From NCBI GenBank assembly GCA_026388095.1, contig JAPLKL010000079.1:83548-147547 (forward strand): a DNA stretch of 64,000 nucleotides, read 5' to 3'. Below, in pieces: positions 25,527-34,007 of the stretch. The translations under genes were made by a program, and so were the position numbers. A model generated the notes under the pieces. That model did no database searches. It was not told the origin of the DNA and worked only from the letters and a program-made list of their open reading frames with translations. Source of the DNA: Elusimicrobiota bacterium. GTDB lineage: Bacteria > Elusimicrobiota > Elusimicrobia > UBA1565 > UBA9628. Position 1 is the stretch's first letter, and every line of letters starts with the position of its first letter.

Positions 25527-27959
25527 CTATAGTTCGAAGAGAACGTGGTCGAATATCTTGGGCACGCCCGCGGCCGCCTGGCCGTCGAGCGCGAAGAAGT
25601 TCCAGTCTTCCTTGGCGTCCGCGACGAGACGGGGCTCGCCCAGGTAGCCGTCCCAGGTGGAGATGAAGACCTTCATCCCGGAGAAGGTCTCGATCGAGTC
25701 GAAGAACCGGTTGGAGAAGGTGAAGGTGACGAGGCGCTTCTTGAGCTCCACCTTGTCCGTCACGTCTCCCAGAAGAGGCGCGCCGAAGGAGTCGGGCGTG
25801 GAGTCCTCGGCGCCGAAGGAGCGGATGCCCCAGCCGTAGAGCAGGAAGCCCTGGTTGAACTCGAAGTCGTCGCGCGCATGGCCCAGCTTGGGGAGGAACT
25901 TGCGGCCCGGCTGGCCCGGGAAATCGAAGAACACGTTGAAATAGACGTGGTCGTAGCCGTGCGGCGGGTTCCACGCGTTGGTGACCCGCTCCATGCGCAG
26001 GCGCAGCTGGAGGTCCCGGCCGCTGGTGTAGGCGCCGACGCTCTCCAAAGACAATTGGCCGTCGTAGCTCGGATCCGCCGGGGCGTGGACCTTGCGGTGC
26101 AACCCTCCCTTCTGGTCCCTGGGAACCTTGGCTTTGGCCAGGATCTCGTAGGGATTGCGGACCTTCAGGGGCACGGCAGGGGACAGGATGTGCCCGCCGG
26201 CCTTGGTCGCGGCCAGCAAGGCGACCGTGTGCGGGCCGTTGTCCAAGGCCGCGGTGTCGAGAGAGACGGTCCCGGAACCGGCCGGCAGCGGGATGCGGCG
26301 GCCGTAGTTGTCGTCGGCCAGAAGGAAGATCTCGGAGATCTCCTGCGGCTTTTTCAGGCACAGGCCCAGGTCCAAGGTCCCTTTGACCGCGCCGGTCGGA
26401 CAGCCCTTGAGCTCCATCTCCGGCGCTGTCCGGTCCGGCTCGGCTTTCCGCGCCCCCTTGATGAGGAGGAACGACTCCGGCGCCAAGGCCAAAGAACCCG
26501 TAGCGGCGGTGCGGCCCTCGGAAGAGAGCAGGACCTCATGCGCCTCGAAGCCGCCGGGCAATTCGTAGAACATGGAGTCCGCCGCCGTGTTGAAGACCGC
26601 CACACAGGTCTCCTCCCGGAGGCTCATGGAATAGGCGAAGAGCCCGCAGCCCGGCGAGGTCCGCTCGACTACGAGGTCGCCCCGCGAGAAAACGGGATTG
26701 GCTTTGCGCAGCTCGATGAGTTTGCCCAGGAACGCGGCCTGAGGAGAGGCCCGGTCGTAGAACTTGTCGTCGAACATCTTCTGCCGCGAGAGCGTGAAGC
26801 CGGCCTCGGTGCCGTAGGTGAGGCACGGGATGCCGGGCAGGGTGAAGAGGGCCAGCAAAGACTGCTGCACCGCCGCGGCCGAGCCCCGGCTGCAGATGCG
26901 CTCCACGTCGTGGTTGTCCAGGAAATTGACCCAGAGGTGGCGGTTGTGGCGCTTGGCGCGCAAGGCCTTGCCCAGGCGCTCGGTGGGGAGCTTGCGGAAG
27001 AAGACCTGGGTGAGGGCTTCGTTGAGAGGCAGGTCTATGGCCGAGTCGAGGCGGCAGGTCCGCCCCTCCTTGACGTAGCGGTTGATGGCCTTGTAGTCAT
27101 AGGACCAGACTTCGCCGAAGACGAGGAAGTCGTCCTTGCCCTGCTGCTCCGCGAAGCGCTTGACGCCGAGCTCGCCAGGCGCCTCGTCATGCAGGAAGCG
27201 CTCGTAGAAGGATTCGGGGGTGTAGTAGACGGTGTCCACGCGGAAGCCGTCCACGCCGACGGCCTCGATCCAGTAGCGGTAGATCTCCTTGAAGCGCCTG
27301 ACGACCTCGGGGTTGTTGAGATTGATGTCGTCGAGGTCGCCCATGGCGTAGGTCAAGGTCTGCTCGCGGCTGTTGAAGTCCGTGATATTGGGCGTGAAAT
27401 TGTAGACGGCCGCGGCCTTCTGTCCCGGGATGTTCGGGTTGTTGAGGCGGAAGACGGGGTCGTTGGGGGCCTTGGGCGGCAGGTCGGGGGGGTAGGAGCC
27501 GTCCAGGCTGCGCCAGTTCTTCTCCGGATGGGCGGGGTCGTAGTCCTTGGCGTCCACGGTGAAGTAGTTGCCGGTGTGGTTGACCACGATGTCCTGGATG
27601 ACCTTGAGGCCGAGCTTGTGGGCTTCGGATACGAGCTGCTGGTAGTCCTCCAGCGTGCCGAAGTGGGGGTCGATCTTGGTGAAGTCGTAGGCCCAGTAGC
27701 CGTGGAAGCCGCGGGTCTTGATGTAGGGGTTGATCCACTGGTTGTGCACGGGAGGGGTGAGCCAGACCGCGTCGAAGCCCAGGGCCTTTATGTGCGGGAG
27801 CCTGGAGATGACGCCTTTGAGGTCGCCGCCCTGGAAGCAGTCGTCGTTGTCCGGGTCGAACTCGCCTTTGCCGAAATCGTCGATGGTGGCGTCGCCGTTG
27901 CAGAAGCGGTCGATGAGGATGAAGTAGATGACCTTGTCCTGCCAGGCTTTGAGGCTCAT
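25527..27959 (-). CDS. GH13 alpha-amylase-family glycosidase with C-terminal glucodextranase-like domain
   Basis: 810 residues, no signal peptide. The barrel begins KVIYFILIDRFCNGD. Catalytic residues follow the family order: nucleophile in GVDGFRVDTVYY, acid/base in LVFGEVWSY, and stabiliser in NFLDNHDVERI. DIVVNHTG is conserved region I. A beta-sandwich follows the barrel. From about residue 600 a separate beta-rich module (YTSGRDLQLRLRMERVTNAWNP, DHVYFNVFFDFPGQPG) resembles the C-terminal domain of glucodextranases. It likely degrades alpha-glucans or maltodextrins in the cytoplasm. TACATT sits 13 nt before ATG. Confidence 0.88.
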   Translation of the reverse strand: MSLKAWQDKVIYFILIDRFCNGDATIDDFGKGEFDPDNDDCFQGGDLKGVISRLPHIKALGFDAVWLTPPVHNQWINPYIKTRGFHGYWAYDFTKIDPHFGTLEDYQQLVSEAHKLGLKVIQDIVVNHTGNYFTVDAKDYDPAHPEKNWRSLDGSYPPDLPPKAPNDPVFRLNNPNIPGQKAAAVYNFTPNITDFNSREQTLTYAMGDLDDINLNNPEVVRRFKEIYRYWIEAVGVDGFRVDTVYYTPESFYERFLHDEAPGELGVKRFAEQQGKDDFLVFGEVWSYDYKAINRYVKEGRTCRLDSAIDLPLNEALTQVFFRKLPTERLGKALRAKRHNRHLWVNFLDNHDVERICSRGSAAAVQQSLLALFTLPGIPCLTYGTEAGFTLSRQKMFDDKFYDRASPQAAFLGKLIELRKANPVFSRGDLVVERTSPGCGLFAYSMSLREETCVAVFNTAADSMFYELPGGFEAHEVLLSSEGRTAATGSLALAPESFLLIKGARKAEPDRTAPEMELKGCPTGAVKGTLDLGLCLKKPQEISEIFLLADDNYGRRIPLPAGSGTVSLDTAALDNGPHTVALLAATKAGGHILSPAVPLKVRNPYEILAKAKVPRDQKGGLHRKVHAPADPSYDGQLSLESVGAYTSGRDLQLRLRMERVTNAWNPPHGYDHVYFNVFFDFPGQPGRKFLPKLGHARDDFEFNQGFLLYGWGIRSFGAEDSTPDSFGAPLLGDVTDKVELKKRLVTFTFSNRFFDSIETFSGMKVFISTWDGYLGEPRLVADAKEDWNFFALDGQAAAGVPKIFDHVLFEL

Positions 27960-28036
27960 GGGGTGTGGTCAGAATGTACAAATTTTAACGGCATGGCCAC
28001 CGGCCACCTCTAAAGGAACAAACGAACCGAAGAATG

Positions 28037-28063
28037 GCCCGGGCCCCTCGTAGGGGCCCGGGC
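28037..28063 (-). terminator. GC-rich hairpin downstream of the secreted amylase
   Basis: A perfect 12-bp stem (GCCCGGGCCCCT with its complement) and a 3-nt loop. On the minus strand it follows the amylase stop by about 20 bases and is followed by CATTCTTCGGTTCGTTTG, which is T-rich but not a clean U-run. It is terminator-like. The inner CCCCT/AGGGG core recurs in the hairpin at 54788-54820. Confidence 0.5.
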
Positions 28064-28082
28064 TACAAGAACGGCAACGGCC

Positions 28083-30245
28083 CTATTTGGCCTTGGATTT
28101 GACAAAGACTCTCACGCCGTGGGGCGGGACCTGCACCCAGACCTTGGCGCCGCCTTCCTGCGGGGCGTAGGCCTTGGCCTTGTTGGCCGGGTCCACGGCG
28201 TCTTCGAGCACCGTGCCCGCCGGGGTCAGGCTGCCGTCCACGTACATGTCCGCGGACCGGGCCTCGGTGGCGGTGTTGAGCACGACTAAGACTTCTTCGC
28301 CCTTGTAGATGCGGCTGAAAGCGTAGATGCCCGCGCCGTTCTGGTCCGACCAGCGCACGTACTGCTCGCCGCGCGACAGGGCCGGGTGCGCCTTGCGCAG
28401 GTCGGCCAGCTGCTTGAGCCAGAGATAGGTGGGAGCGTGGGTGTCGAACTTGTCGCCCGCGGAGCTGGGGAACTTGTACTGCCCATCGGCGAACATGTCC
28501 GGCCGGTTCTCCGGGTCCGCGGGGAGCCACGGGCCCTCGGGGTCGAGCCGGTCCGTGGTCTGCCGGAACGCCTGCTCCGTGCCGTAGTAGATCAGCGGGA
28601 TGCCCGTGCTGAAGAGCAGGAAAGCCATGGCCATCTTGAGGACGCTCACCGGCTCGCCGTTTCTTAGGAAGCGGTAGGTGTCGTGCAGGTCGATGAAGCG
28701 CAGCAGGCGGCTCACCGAGGAGCCCAGCACCGACATCGCCTGCTTGAGGCTGTCTTCGATGGCCCGCGCCGGGGCCTTGCCGTGCAAGGCCCAGTTGAGG
28801 CGGCGGTACTCGGGATAGGCGTAGGCGCTGTCGATTCCCGCCTCGTTGAGGTCCCGGGCCACGTCCCCGTCCACGCCCGTGGAGTTCTCGCCCAGGATGA
28901 AGAGGTTCTTCTTGCCGAGCTTGGCCGCGTACTCGCGGACCTCCTTGGTGAAGCGCACGCGGAAAGCCGGGTTGATGTGGCGGATGGCGTCGATGCGGAA
29001 GCCGTCTATGTCGGTCTCCTTGAGCCACCACTGCGCCATGTGGATGAGCTTCTCCTGGACCTCGGGCTTCTCGGAGGCCCAGTGCCTGTAGTTGGGGGGG
29101 AAATCGCCGTTGATGGCCTGGTCGTGATCGTCCCAGTTCCCGATGACCCCGTGCCGGGTGAAATTCTCGGGCGCGGTCATCTCGGTCGGGAAGAGCTTGT
29201 GGTTCCAGACCCCGATCTCCTTGGGCGCCTGGTCCAGGCCGCGCCACTGCGAGCCGTCCTTGTACTCGAAGACCGGGCCCACGTGGTTGATGAGCAGGTC
29301 GAAGACCACGCGCAGGCCGCGCTGGTGCGCCTTGGCCACCAGCTCCTTGAAATCCGCCATGGTGCCCAGTTGGGGGTCCACGGCCAGAAGGTGCAGGGGC
29401 GCGTAGCCGTGGTAAGCCTCGGGGATTCCCAGGACCACCGGGTTGAGGATGATGGTGGTCACGCCCGAGCCCTGGATGTAATCGAGCTTGTCGATGAGGC
29501 CGCGCAGGTCGCCGCCGTGGCGGGTGTTTCCGCTCTTGGGGTCGCCCATGGGCTTGCCCTGGGGGCTGCGCGCGAAGCGGTCCAGGAAGACGGAGTACAT
29601 GACCTCGTCGCGCCAGTCCTCGGGGGAGGCGGTGTAGGCGCGGTTGGGGTCGATGGCCACGGAGGCTTCGGCCAAGGACTTCGGAGCCTCGGCCGGGAAT
29701 TCCGGCTCGGTTCCGATGGCCGGGTCGACCGCCTTCTTCTCGAAGGGGGCCGCCAGGCGCACCGGCAGGGTCGCGGAGACGCGGCGGAGGGACTCGCCCT
29801 GCAGGGGCGCCACGGCCGGGGCCGGGCCGGAAAGAGTGGCGTTGGCGACGAACTGTCCGCTGCCGGCGGAGGGCACCGCGGCCGCGGCCGGAGCGGTCCG
29901 CGAAATCGGGGCGCTGACCGGCGCCTGGAGGACGGTCTTGACCTCGACCGGAGCCTGGGGGGCGATGACCGAAGGATCCAGGCCGGCCTTCACGACCGGG
30001 ACCGTGAGGGAAGCGCCGCTCAGGGAGCCGGAGAGGTTGGCGGGGGCCAAGAGCCCGACCTCGAGCTTGGGCAGCGCCGTCGGGGAATTGCCGCCCACCG
30101 CGGCCGAGGAGTTCGCGCTTTGGCCGCCCTCCGCCGAGACCTGGCCGGAGACCACGTTGCCGGCGAAGACGAAGCCCGGCTGGGCCGCCAGCAAGGCCGC
30201 GATCAGGGCCAGGGCCAAAGACTTGCGCAGGGCTTCGTGCTTCAT
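28083..30245 (-). CDS. secreted GH13 alpha-amylase-family enzyme with long Ala/Pro-rich leader
   Basis: 720 residues. A signal peptide (MKHEALRKSLALALIAALLA...VFAG) is followed by about 170 residues rich in Ala, Pro, Val and Ser. The GH13 barrel then starts at DEVMYSVFLDRFAR. Catalytic positions are the nucleophile in DGFRIDAIRH, the acid in LFILGENSTG and the stabiliser in FIDLHDTYRF (His-Asp kept, the usual Asn before it replaced by Leu). It would act outside the inner membrane on starch-like glucans. ATG 30245 is chosen; the frame runs seven codons further to a TTG. TACACT is 6 nt before ATG. Confidence 0.85.
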   Translation of the reverse strand: MKHEALRKSLALALIAALLAAQPGFVFAGNVVSGQVSAEGGQSANSSAAVGGNSPTALPKLEVGLLAPANLSGSLSGASLTVPVVKAGLDPSVIAPQAPVEVKTVLQAPVSAPISRTAPAAAAVPSAGSGQFVANATLSGPAPAVAPLQGESLRRVSATLPVRLAAPFEKKAVDPAIGTEPEFPAEAPKSLAEASVAIDPNRAYTASPEDWRDEVMYSVFLDRFARSPQGKPMGDPKSGNTRHGGDLRGLIDKLDYIQGSGVTTIILNPVVLGIPEAYHGYAPLHLLAVDPQLGTMADFKELVAKAHQRGLRVVFDLLINHVGPVFEYKDGSQWRGLDQAPKEIGVWNHKLFPTEMTAPENFTRHGVIGNWDDHDQAINGDFPPNYRHWASEKPEVQEKLIHMAQWWLKETDIDGFRIDAIRHINPAFRVRFTKEVREYAAKLGKKNLFILGENSTGVDGDVARDLNEAGIDSAYAYPEYRRLNWALHGKAPARAIEDSLKQAMSVLGSSVSRLLRFIDLHDTYRFLRNGEPVSVLKMAMAFLLFSTGIPLIYYGTEQAFRQTTDRLDPEGPWLPADPENRPDMFADGQYKFPSSAGDKFDTHAPTYLWLKQLADLRKAHPALSRGEQYVRWSDQNGAGIYAFSRIYKGEEVLVVLNTATEARSADMYVDGSLTPAGTVLEDAVDPANKAKAYAPQEGGAKVWVQVPPHGVRVFVKSKAK

Positions 30246-30251
30246 ACTGTC

Positions 30252-30257
30252 AGTGTA
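30252..30257 (-). promoter_or_regulatory. -10 box, leaderless-type
   Basis: The minus strand reads TACACT, 6 nt, then ATG at 30245. No ribosome site is present. Confidence 0.4.
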
Positions 30258-30387
30258 GGGCGGCAAGTCATCACATGCCTGAGCCGTCCGGTCCCTCCGG
30301 CCCAGTGTGTGGGCCCAGCCGGAAATGGGCCCTTAGGGCCTGCTCCCTGCATCCTCGTGAGAAGTATTGTGCCTATACGCGGGAATA

Positions 30388-31152
30388 TCAAGACCTAGGG
30401 CTTTTCTTGAACACCAGCTTGGTGCCGATGAAGGTCTCGGAGTAGAGCTTCTTGGCCGCGCCGAGGGAAAGGCCCGCGCAGTGATGCGGGAAAGCCGCGT
30501 GGTCGGCCAGGCGGTTGGCAGGCCCGTGGAGGATGAGCCCCCCGGTGAAGAACATGACGAACTCCCCCAGGGCGTTGGCGCGGACCGAGGTCCCGACCTG
30601 CGGCGGCTCGTATTGCAGCCGGCCGTCCTTCTGCTCGGACACGCCGCGCTCCGGGTGCGCGAAGCGCTCCTTGGATACGATCCAGAGCGTCTGGGGCAGC
30701 GGCTGGGCCAGCCCTCCGAAGGCCGCCGAGGAGTAGGACAGGGAGAAGCTCTTCAGGGACTGGTCTCCGCGCATGAGATGGATCTTCTGCTCGGCCAGGT
30801 CGATGAGCAGGTAGGTGGTCATGATCTCCCATTGCTTCTCCAGGAGCCGCTTCTCCTCCTGCAGGGCCAGCCCGGCCTCGTACACGGCGCGGTGCGAGCT
30901 CGTCAGCCCCGCCAAGGAAGCCTTCAGCCGCGCCACATCCTCGGCCTTGAGGTCGCGCAATGACTGCAGGTCGGCCGCGGCCGCGGCCGACTTCTCGCGC
31001 TCCTTGGTCAACAGCAGCCACTCGGACCGGCGCGGCTCGGCCTGGGACCGCACCCAGGAGCCGGTCAGATGCATCCCGACCAGGATCGCGGCCCCGGCCG
31101 CGGCCACCAGGCCGAGGGGCGCGCGGCGCAAGAGGCGAAGTGTGGTCTTCAT
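30388..31152 (-). CDS. L,D-transpeptidase-fold (YkuD) protein with altered active-site motif
   Basis: 254 residues: an N-terminal membrane anchor (LGLVAAAGAAILVGMHLTG), a coiled-coil stretch (KEREKSAAAAADLQSLRDLK...EEKRLLEKQW), then a YkuD domain starting TYLLIDLAEQKIHLMRG. The family active site normally reads HG...SHGCVR; here it is LHGPANR...FPHHCAGL. The Cys and preceding His survive, but the Gly before Cys and the Arg after it are changed. It may be a slow, altered or non-catalytic paralogue of the next upstream gene, which keeps the canonical motif. It starts two bases after that gene's stop. Confidence 0.75.
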   Translation of the reverse strand: MKTTLRLLRRAPLGLVAAAGAAILVGMHLTGSWVRSQAEPRRSEWLLLTKEREKSAAAAADLQSLRDLKAEDVARLKASLAGLTSSHRAVYEAGLALQEEKRLLEKQWEIMTTYLLIDLAEQKIHLMRGDQSLKSFSLSYSSAAFGGLAQPLPQTLWIVSKERFAHPERGVSEQKDGRLQYEPPQVGTSVRANALGEFVMFFTGGLILHGPANRLADHAAFPHHCAGLSLGAAKKLYSETFIGTKLVFKKSPRS

Positions 31153-31154
31153 CG

Positions 31155-31919
31155 TCAGTAGATATAGACCTTGGTGCCGACCGGCACCGTCTCGTAGAGC
31201 TTCTTGAGGTCGGCCGCGGCCAGGCGCACGCAGCCATGGGAGGCCGGACGGCCCAGGAGCTCCTCGTGCAGGGTCCCGTGGATGAGGTAGCCGTCGCCCA
31301 GGTTGAGGACATAGGCGCCGAGCTCGCCCGGCACCTTCCGGCTCGGGTCCTCCGGCGGGGGGATGGGCGACCGGGCTTCCACGTAGGCCCAGTCGGGCTT
31401 TGTCCACTCCGGGCTCTCCGCCTTGCCGATCACGCGGAACTCCCCGCGCGGGGTCACGAACTCCCAGCGGCGGCCGGTCTTGGCGTCGACCAGCGTGCCG
31501 CCGCGACCTACGGAGCAGTCGGCCTGCCAGAGCAGCTTCAAGCCTTTCTTGAGGTAGAGCTTGTTGACCTTGGCGTCGACTACGACATGGAGGCTGCCGC
31601 GCACGCGCTGGCCCACCTGGCGGCGCAGGACCGAGACCTCGCCCGCGATGACGTGCTGGGTGCGCAGGAACCCCCGGTCCTGGGGCAGGAAGTTCGGGAG
31701 CTTGTTGAGGAACTCGCTCTCCTGGGAGTCGGCCTGGATCTGGGCGCTGAGGTCCGAGATCTCCCGGGCGCGCTGGTCGAGTGTCCGGGCCACGGCCCCC
31801 AGGCGGTCGTTGGCGCGGTACAGGCTGACCACGGCGCGCGCCAGGCGCAGAGACTCGGCGCCGAAGGCCAGCACCCAGCAGGTCAGGGCGATGACGGTGA
31901 GCCGGCCCCAGTCCATCAT
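31155..31919 (-). CDS. L,D-transpeptidase (YkuD family), membrane-anchored
   Basis: 254 residues. The N-terminal anchor (LTVIALTCWVLAFGAESL) and a helical linker precede the YkuD domain (SLHVVVDAKVNKLYLKKG). The catalytic motif is complete: LIHGT...GRPASHGCVRLAAADL, with the Cys nucleophile. It would form 3-3 peptidoglycan cross-links or attach proteins to the wall in the periplasm. Its ATG overlaps the stop of the SGNH/TPR gene (ATGA), so the three genes from 34006 downward form an operon. A second ATG directly follows the first. Confidence 0.87.
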   Translation of the reverse strand: MMDWGRLTVIALTCWVLAFGAESLRLARAVVSLYRANDRLGAVARTLDQRAREISDLSAQIQADSQESEFLNKLPNFLPQDRGFLRTQHVIAGEVSVLRRQVGQRVRGSLHVVVDAKVNKLYLKKGLKLLWQADCSVGRGGTLVDAKTGRRWEFVTPRGEFRVIGKAESPEWTKPDWAYVEARSPIPPPEDPSRKVPGELGAYVLNLGDGYLIHGTLHEELLGRPASHGCVRLAAADLKKLYETVPVGTKVYIY

Positions 31920-34006
31920 GGCCGCTCCGCCAAAGAGCGCAAGGCTTCCTGGAGCGCGCGGCGCGGCGCGGGATCGTCCCAGATGCGACGCCGGGACAGG
32001 GCCGCAGTATAGGCCCGCCGGGCTTGGGCCCTCTCCCCCCGGCTGGCGAGCAGAGCGCCCAGGCTGAGATAGGCGGAGGCGAAGTCCGGATCGGCGGCGA
32101 TGGCGCCTTCCAGGTCGGCTTGCGCCTGCCTCGGGCGGCCCTGCAAGGACTCCAGCACGCCCTTGTCGTTGAGCAGCTTCGGGTCGCGCGGGGCTCGCGC
32201 CAGGGCTTGCGCGATGACCGCGAGCGCCTCTTCGGACCGCCCCTGGCGCCTCAGCGATTCGGCTTTGAGCGCCGCCTGCAGGGCCGGGCGAGGCAGGGCC
32301 GGCTGGGCGGGGTGGGGGATGGTGCGCAGCCCCCAGAGTCCCCGGATGGATTGGACTTCCGGGGACGAAAGCTCCGGGCCGGCGATGGCAGAAAGTACGC
32401 TCGCCGCCTCCTTCCGGCGGCCGAGCTGCCGCAGAGCCAGGGCTTGGTAGACTCCCCAGAACGCGATATTCGGGGCGGCGCGCAGAGCCTCATCGAAGTA
32501 CTCCAGGGCCCGGCGCGGCTGTCCCGATCTGCGGTACACCTCCCCGGCATGGACCAAGGCGAAGGCCCAGCGCCGCTCGAAACCTCCGGCCCCGCTCCTG
32601 GTCCAAGGGTTGGATTCGACCGCCTCCCGGCAAAAAGGCTTCAGCCAGGGCAGCGCCGCGAAAGCGGCGGGGTCGAGTTCGCGCAGATCTTCGAGTGAGA
32701 CGAGGATCTGTTCCGAGATCCTGGGCGAGTCCCGGTCGCTGATCGAGATCGCCCAGGAGAGTTTGTTGACGTAATCCTTCCGGGGCTCCGCCGGGTCGGG
32801 CTTGGGCGCCGCGAGGGCGGAGCCCTCGCGTCGGAGCCAGGCCGCGTCGAGCGGCCCCTTGGCGGCGGTCGGGTGGTGGACCAAGGACCGGGCTATGGCG
32901 TAGGAGACCACAGGGTCCATGAAGCGGTACCAGTGGGTAGGGTCGCGATAGATCTTCCCGCCGTCCCGGGCGTAAGGCAAGCCGTCGAACGCGGCCTCCA
33001 GGTCGGCCAGAGGCGTCTCCAGCTCGGCCGCCGCCGCCCGGACCACGGCATTGGTGTCCAAGGCCCCGCGGCACTTCTTTGCCGCAGCATATTCCCTCAG
33101 GGCGCCGAGGGTGTCGCCTTGTCTGGCCAGGGTGCGGGCCAAGAAGTAGTGCGCGTATTCCTCTTCCGGGTGTCGGGACAGGGACCGTCGCCAGAAGGCC
33201 GCGGCGGAGGAGAGGCCGTCTTTCCCCTCAGGGTTCCAGGCCTGGAGGGCATCCTCGTGCCAGAGCCAGGGCGGCAGATGTCCGCCCGGCGGGTTGTCCA
33301 GGCGCCTGGGCAAAGTGCAAAGGACCGTGGCGGCGCCCGCGCGCCGCGCGGCCAGGACCATGCCGCGGAGGTAGTCGGCGAAGGGCCCCAGAGGAATGGG
33401 CCGTCCGGGCCCTGTCAGCGGGGCAGAGGCGCCGCTCTGCGGGAGCCCGAGCCACCGGCGCAGACGTAGGGCCAGCAGGACCCGCCGCGGCGGAGGGCCG
33501 GCATCGCTGCGGGACTCGTTGTTGCCGCTCATGAGCACGATCAAGTCCGGGGCGTAGCGCAGGACTTCCTTGAGGACCAAAGTTTCGCGGTAGCTGTCGT
33601 AGGCCCCCATGCCGCAATGCACGACCTCGACGCGCCGGCCGGGCAGGACGTGCTCCAGCACGTCCTGCAGGGCCCGTCCGGCAATCCGCTGGGGGTCTAA
33701 TTCGTACTGGTACGCGACCGAGCCGCCGATGACGAAGACGCGGAACGTGTCCGTGGATTTGAGCGCCGGGAAGCTGGAAGGACGGGAGAGCGGCCGCCGG
33801 GAGACGCGATAGGCGCGGCCGTCGGGGCGGAGCTCTTCGGCGAAGAAGTCATCGTAGATGTCGAGATACCAATACCGGGCGTCCACGGTGGAGGGCAGGT
33901 CGGGGGTCCGGTCCCCGCCGCGATGGCGGTGCAGCATGCCGGCCGCCAAGGCGGCTCCGGCGAGAACGGCCCCTAGGATCGCGAAGGTCCGTCCTCGCCG
34001 GGTCAT
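31916..34006 (-). CDS. membrane-anchored SGNH/GDSL hydrolase with TPR repeats
   Basis: 696 residues. One N-terminal membrane segment (TFAILGAVLAGAALAAGML) is followed by an SGNH domain: block I FVIGGSVAYQ (Ser), block II VHCGMGAYDSY, block III VLMSGNNES, and block V DPTHWY (Asp, His). The rest is TPR-like (AHYFLARTLARQGDTLGALREYAAAKK, ALEYFDEALRAAPN, and more at the C-terminus). It is likely a periplasmic esterase or acetyl-transfer enzyme for glycans. ATG 34006 is used; the open frame upstream is only the mobile element at 34018-34273, which sits 11 bases before the start and separates the gene from the TATAAT at 34398. Confidence 0.78.
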   Translation of the reverse strand: MTRRGRTFAILGAVLAGAALAAGMLHRHRGGDRTPDLPSTVDARYWYLDIYDDFFAEELRPDGRAYRVSRRPLSRPSSFPALKSTDTFRVFVIGGSVAYQYELDPQRIAGRALQDVLEHVLPGRRVEVVHCGMGAYDSYRETLVLKEVLRYAPDLIVLMSGNNESRSDAGPPPRRVLLALRLRRWLGLPQSGASAPLTGPGRPIPLGPFADYLRGMVLAARRAGAATVLCTLPRRLDNPPGGHLPPWLWHEDALQAWNPEGKDGLSSAAAFWRRSLSRHPEEEYAHYFLARTLARQGDTLGALREYAAAKKCRGALDTNAVVRAAAAELETPLADLEAAFDGLPYARDGGKIYRDPTHWYRFMDPVVSYAIARSLVHHPTAAKGPLDAAWLRREGSALAAPKPDPAEPRKDYVNKLSWAISISDRDSPRISEQILVSLEDLRELDPAAFAALPWLKPFCREAVESNPWTRSGAGGFERRWAFALVHAGEVYRRSGQPRRALEYFDEALRAAPNIAFWGVYQALALRQLGRRKEAASVLSAIAGPELSSPEVQSIRGLWGLRTIPHPAQPALPRPALQAALKAESLRRQGRSEEALAVIAQALARAPRDPKLLNDKGVLESLQGRPRQAQADLEGAIAADPDFASAYLSLGALLASRGERAQARRAYTAALSRRRIWDDPAPRRALQEALRSLAERP

Positions 34007-34007
34007 G

